Shown here: positions 7,601 through 8,691 of the stretch, piece after piece
Numbering within the stretch: position 1 is the stretch's first letter
How the letters are laid out: every line of letters begins with the position of its first letter
NCBI GenBank assembly: GCA_015229045.1
Contig: JADGCJ010000136.1
Location: 1 to 8,691 of the forward strand
Source of the DNA: Magnetococcales bacterium
GTDB lineage: Bacteria; Pseudomonadota; Magnetococcia; Magnetococcales; DC0425bin3
Reading direction: 5' to 3'
DNA length: 8,691 bases
Made by a program: the position numbers and the translations under genes
The notes under the pieces: model-generated
The model's database searches: none
What the model saw: the letters and a program-made list of their open reading frames with translations, nothing else
Told to the model about the DNA's origin: nothing

Positions 7601-8105
7601 CCGCGCCATCGTCGCCGATGGCCTGTTCGGCTCGGCGCAGCTCGACGACCGGGTGGTCCTCTTCCCCGACGTCAACCGGGTTCTGGATCTGGCCCGCATC
7701 ACCACCTCGCACCTGGAGTCGAAGTTCGACGCCGCCGGTCTGCGTGCCCTGGTGGTGGACGATACCCCCTTCCTGCGGGTGTTGACCGCCAGCTATCTCA
7801 AGGAGGTCGGCTTCGACATCGACCAGGCCGAAGATGGACAGATGGCCGTGGCCATGTTGCGCAGCAACCAGTACGATCTTCTGGTCACCGACATCAACAT
7901 GCCCCTCATGGATGGCTTCGAGCTGGCCGTGGAGATGCCCTCCACCTCGCACGGCGACATCCCCATGATCGCCACCACGACCTCCATCTCCTCCGACCTG
8001 GAACAGAGGTGCATCCGGGCCGGATTTGTCGCCTGTGTGCCAACCATCGACAAAAAACGGCTGCTGAAGGTGGTCTCCTCCCTTCAGCCGACATCGGACT
8101 TTTAA
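4638..8105 (+). CDS. cheA: Hybrid chemotaxis histidine kinase CheA with C-terminal receiver
   Basis: This cytosolic kinase would autophosphorylate under receptor/CheW control. The 1155-residue domain order is as follows. Hpt (5-105) has phospho-acceptor His50 in HSIKGSAGFFG. An Ala/Pro/Glu linker (131-200) leads to a P2-like region (202-300) and a second Ala-rich linker (about 325-402). Dimerisation P3 (405-470) has LLDELINMAGELV. The HATPase (475-652) has N box RNVADHAIE (Asn522), G1 DDGAGID (562-568), F box FLPGLS (600-605), G2 GRGVGMD (615-621) and GRGTR (641-645). CheW-like P5 (about 652-720 and 788-855) is split by a low-complexity insertion. A second, divergent CheW-like domain covers 878-1020. 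The receiver (1034-1150) has Asp1041/Asp1042 and acceptor Asp1085, but Thr1136 replaces the usual Lys. The start at 4638 (MSEEDDELL) begins just before the Hpt; an in-frame ATG at 4533 adds unrelated sequence. cheW follows after 19 bp. Confidence 0.95.
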   Translation: MSEEDDELLGMFVQEAVEHLETIEPDLLTLEENGSATERDIINRLFRGVHSIKGSAGFFGLTAITKLSHTMENLLGKVRDDPNVASPTVTDSLLAGLDKLQTMINDVSSSESVDASEQVAHIQALLNELDGGAAPAAAPPAAPAASVEPEAAAVEEPPPEAVDAAPAAEPEPATEEPVAEEATESAPEPEPPPSQALARPPVKVNLRNLELYPEAVTHAVHHGQLFFVVKVQLPKDADEKRSFYNKVKALMESVGQVVATNPDITKDPGLDTVHEVLEVLMATVLETDLLQTLLQVPKENFAPLPIPDSLTRLAAALRPKLQPESAAVAVARPRPAATSEPDDSTALAPLVTDDAGSGVRRPRLRKPSVGFQGHGKGAVGKGAAAPAAAAAAASSKGNAPPAVEETLRVSVSLLDELINMAGELVLARNQLTRAATDVASQHPSIGPLVQNLDSITSRIQEKVMQARMQPVSVVFNKFPRIIRDLARKLEKKIDLELRGGDVDLDKSVIEHLSDPLTHMIRNVADHAIEAPGDRMAIGKPEAGRVELAAYHENGMVNIALSDDGAGIDGNKIKMKAIEKGQISEEQADAMSEEEALNLIFLPGLSMAKKVSDVSGRGVGMDVVRTNIEKLGGTVHIESKVGRGTRIILKLPLTLAIIPAMIVSAGNQRFAIPEIGLVEIVRVAESDRSNQIETVGSAPVLRLRNMLLPLVDLADVLGIQRTYPPDSDEPDQRGRLSDRRTRRLRSEEAAAAAAATTPVRNKTNMAKGRSASTGNNRRGNEDRRHPGSLVAYVMVLNVGGNEFGMVVDEVLDSEEIVVKPLPSFFKDNVCFSATTILGDGTVSLIIDYAGVMERANISFSNVERATRMDLDAERREALRERQNIILLETDTGLLMGIVHSMVRRVEKISPSLLVNIGGLPYVRYDRKTFRAIYPDQVMGLEGMGLAPRPEGEDEDNDLCMVVPNIPDIQAGLIFARIIDTREINIELDTRAIVADGLFGSAQLDDRVVLFPDVNRVLDLARITTSHLESKFDAAGLRALVVDDTPFLRVLTASYLKEVGFDIDQAEDGQMAVAMLRSNQYDLLVTDINMPLMDGFELAVEMPSTSHGDIPMIATTTSISSDLEQRCIRAGFVACVPTIDKKRLLKVVSSLQPTSDF
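5760..5787 (+). repeat. 15-bp tandem repeat within cheA
   Basis: GGCAAGGGTGCCG occurs at 5760-5772 and again at 5775-5787, giving a 15-bp period of nearly two copies. It encodes consecutive GKGAV/GKGAA units at the start of the Ala-rich linker before the dimerisation domain. It keeps the reading frame and probably arose by slippage. Confidence 0.6.
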
Positions 8106-8124
8106 TGTGAAGGGGGAGTGAGCC

Positions 8125-8625
8125 ATGCTGGTCAGCACGTTCACCCTGGGCGATTTGTATCTGGGCATCGAAATCCTGCTGGTGCGCGAGATCAACCGCT
8201 CCATGGAGTGTACCCCGGTTCCCGGCTCGCCCGACTACATTCGCGGCATGTTGAACATTCGCGGGCGGGTCATCACCCTGTTCGACCTGAAGCGCCGCCT
8301 GGGCTGGAACGATGCCCAACCCGTCAGCGATGGCTCCAGCAACAAGCGCAAACAATACAACGTCATCATGAAAACGCGCAGCGAGGTGATCCAGATCAAT
8401 CGCGAAATCGGCGAGGCGCGTTGTCCCTGGCAGGATCCCGTCGGTCTGGTCGTCGACCAGCTCGGCGACGTTCTGGAAATCTCCGATGACAATATCCAAC
8501 CCCCACCTGCCAATCTGCGCGGCATCGCGGCGGATTTCGTCCATGGGGTGGTGGAGTTCGAGAATAATTTGCTGGTCATTCTGGATGTCGCCAGCGTCCT
8601 GGGGGTTGAATCCGAGGTTGCTTAA
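8125..8625 (+). CDS. cheW: Chemotaxis adaptor protein CheW
   Basis: This is a 166-residue scaffold that couples chemoreceptors to CheA in the cytoplasmic array. It is a single CheW domain. The beta-strand start STFTLGDLYLGIEILLVREI (about 4-23) is followed by the hallmark TPVPGSPDYIRGMLNIRGRVITLFDL (30-55), with the conserved N-x-R-G at 44-47. GLVVDQLGDVLEI (107-119) and HGVVEFENNLLVILDVASVL (140-159) come next. Residues about 62-103 form a longer, charged loop than usual between the two halves, containing SSNKRKQ and a CPW motif. A GGGGGAG Shine-Dalgarno (8112-8118) precedes the ATG, 19 bp after the cheA stop, so the two are very likely one transcript. The CheA it serves carries two CheW-like domains of its own. 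The family call is secure; which receptors it serves is unknown. Confidence 0.94.
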   Translation: MLVSTFTLGDLYLGIEILLVREINRSMECTPVPGSPDYIRGMLNIRGRVITLFDLKRRLGWNDAQPVSDGSSNKRKQYNVIMKTRSEVIQINREIGEARCPWQDPVGLVVDQLGDVLEISDDNIQPPPANLRGIAADFVHGVVEFENNLLVILDVASVLGVESEVA

Positions 8626-8649
8626 AAAACAAACAAAAAAAACGAATTG

Positions 8650-8685
8650 AAAAAAAAGAGGGGGTTTGGGGGATTCATCCCCCAA
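8650..8685 (-). terminator. G/C-tract hairpin next to A8 after cheW
   Basis: A perfect inverted repeat TTGGGGGAT / ATCCCCCAA (8666-8674, 8677-8685) follows an A-rich stretch (8624-8657). Read on the minus strand, the hairpin is followed after ACCCCCTC by a run of eight T (8657-8650). It could therefore stop a minus-strand gene coming from beyond the window. On the plus strand the hairpin is followed by TGGGGT and then the window ends, so its use as the cheA-cheW terminator cannot be judged. Confidence 0.4.
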
Positions 8686-8691
8686 TGGGGT

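Noticed and set aside
7508..8110. 200-codon frame overlapping the cheA 3' end in another frame
   Set aside because: It is Arg/Gly/His-rich, has no domain, and the cheA frame there encodes a clear receiver domain.
5706..8204. 832-codon open frame antisense to cheA
   Set aside because: The sense strand encodes a complete CheA with all kinase motifs. The antisense product is His/Asp/Gly-rich with no recognisable domain, as expected for GC-rich antisense frames.

Overview
The window holds about 8.7 kb of GC-rich, densely coding bacterial DNA. It contains five well-supported protein genes and no rRNA, tRNA, CRISPR array or transposase that I could see. The gene types (ClpB disaggregase, a chemotaxis kinase/CheW pair, an NMO/FabK-type flavoprotein) and the strong GC bias at third codon positions suggest a Gram-negative proteobacterium. 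A Magnetococcales-like origin is only an impression and was not tested.

Layout from left to right. (1) Positions 1-113 are a leader with a possible heat-shock-type promoter and a very pyrimidine-rich 5' UTR. It precedes clpB (+, 114-2753). (2) Two minus-strand genes follow: an FMN-dependent nitronate monooxygenase/FabK-like oxidoreductase (2687-3691) and an unrecognised 124-aa protein (3773-4147). A clear intrinsic terminator lies between them. The flavoprotein gene converges on clpB, and their 3' ends overlap by 67 bp. (3) Positions 4148-4637 are a 490-bp divergent intergenic region with an operator-like inverted repeat and a weak small-ORF candidate. (4) A chemosensory unit on the + strand consists of a 1155-aa hybrid CheA (Hpt, P2-like region, dimerisation, ATPase, CheW-like P5, second CheW-like domain, receiver), followed 19 bp later by cheW. 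Past cheW lie an A-rich stretch and a G/C-tract hairpin, at the window edge.

How the genes work together. ClpB would act alone or with DnaK in protein disaggregation and has no obvious link to its neighbours. CheA and CheW are probably co-transcribed and would form the core of a receptor-kinase array. The kinase carries its own receiver, so output or adaptation may be partly intramolecular, as in FrzE-type systems. No receptor, CheR, CheB or separate CheY gene is visible here.

I found no convincing wholly new system. The most notable points are the hybrid CheA with a low-complexity insertion inside P5 and an apparent loss of the conserved receiver lysine, the sense/antisense overlap of clpB with its convergent neighbour, and a terminator placed 21 bp upstream of a start codon.
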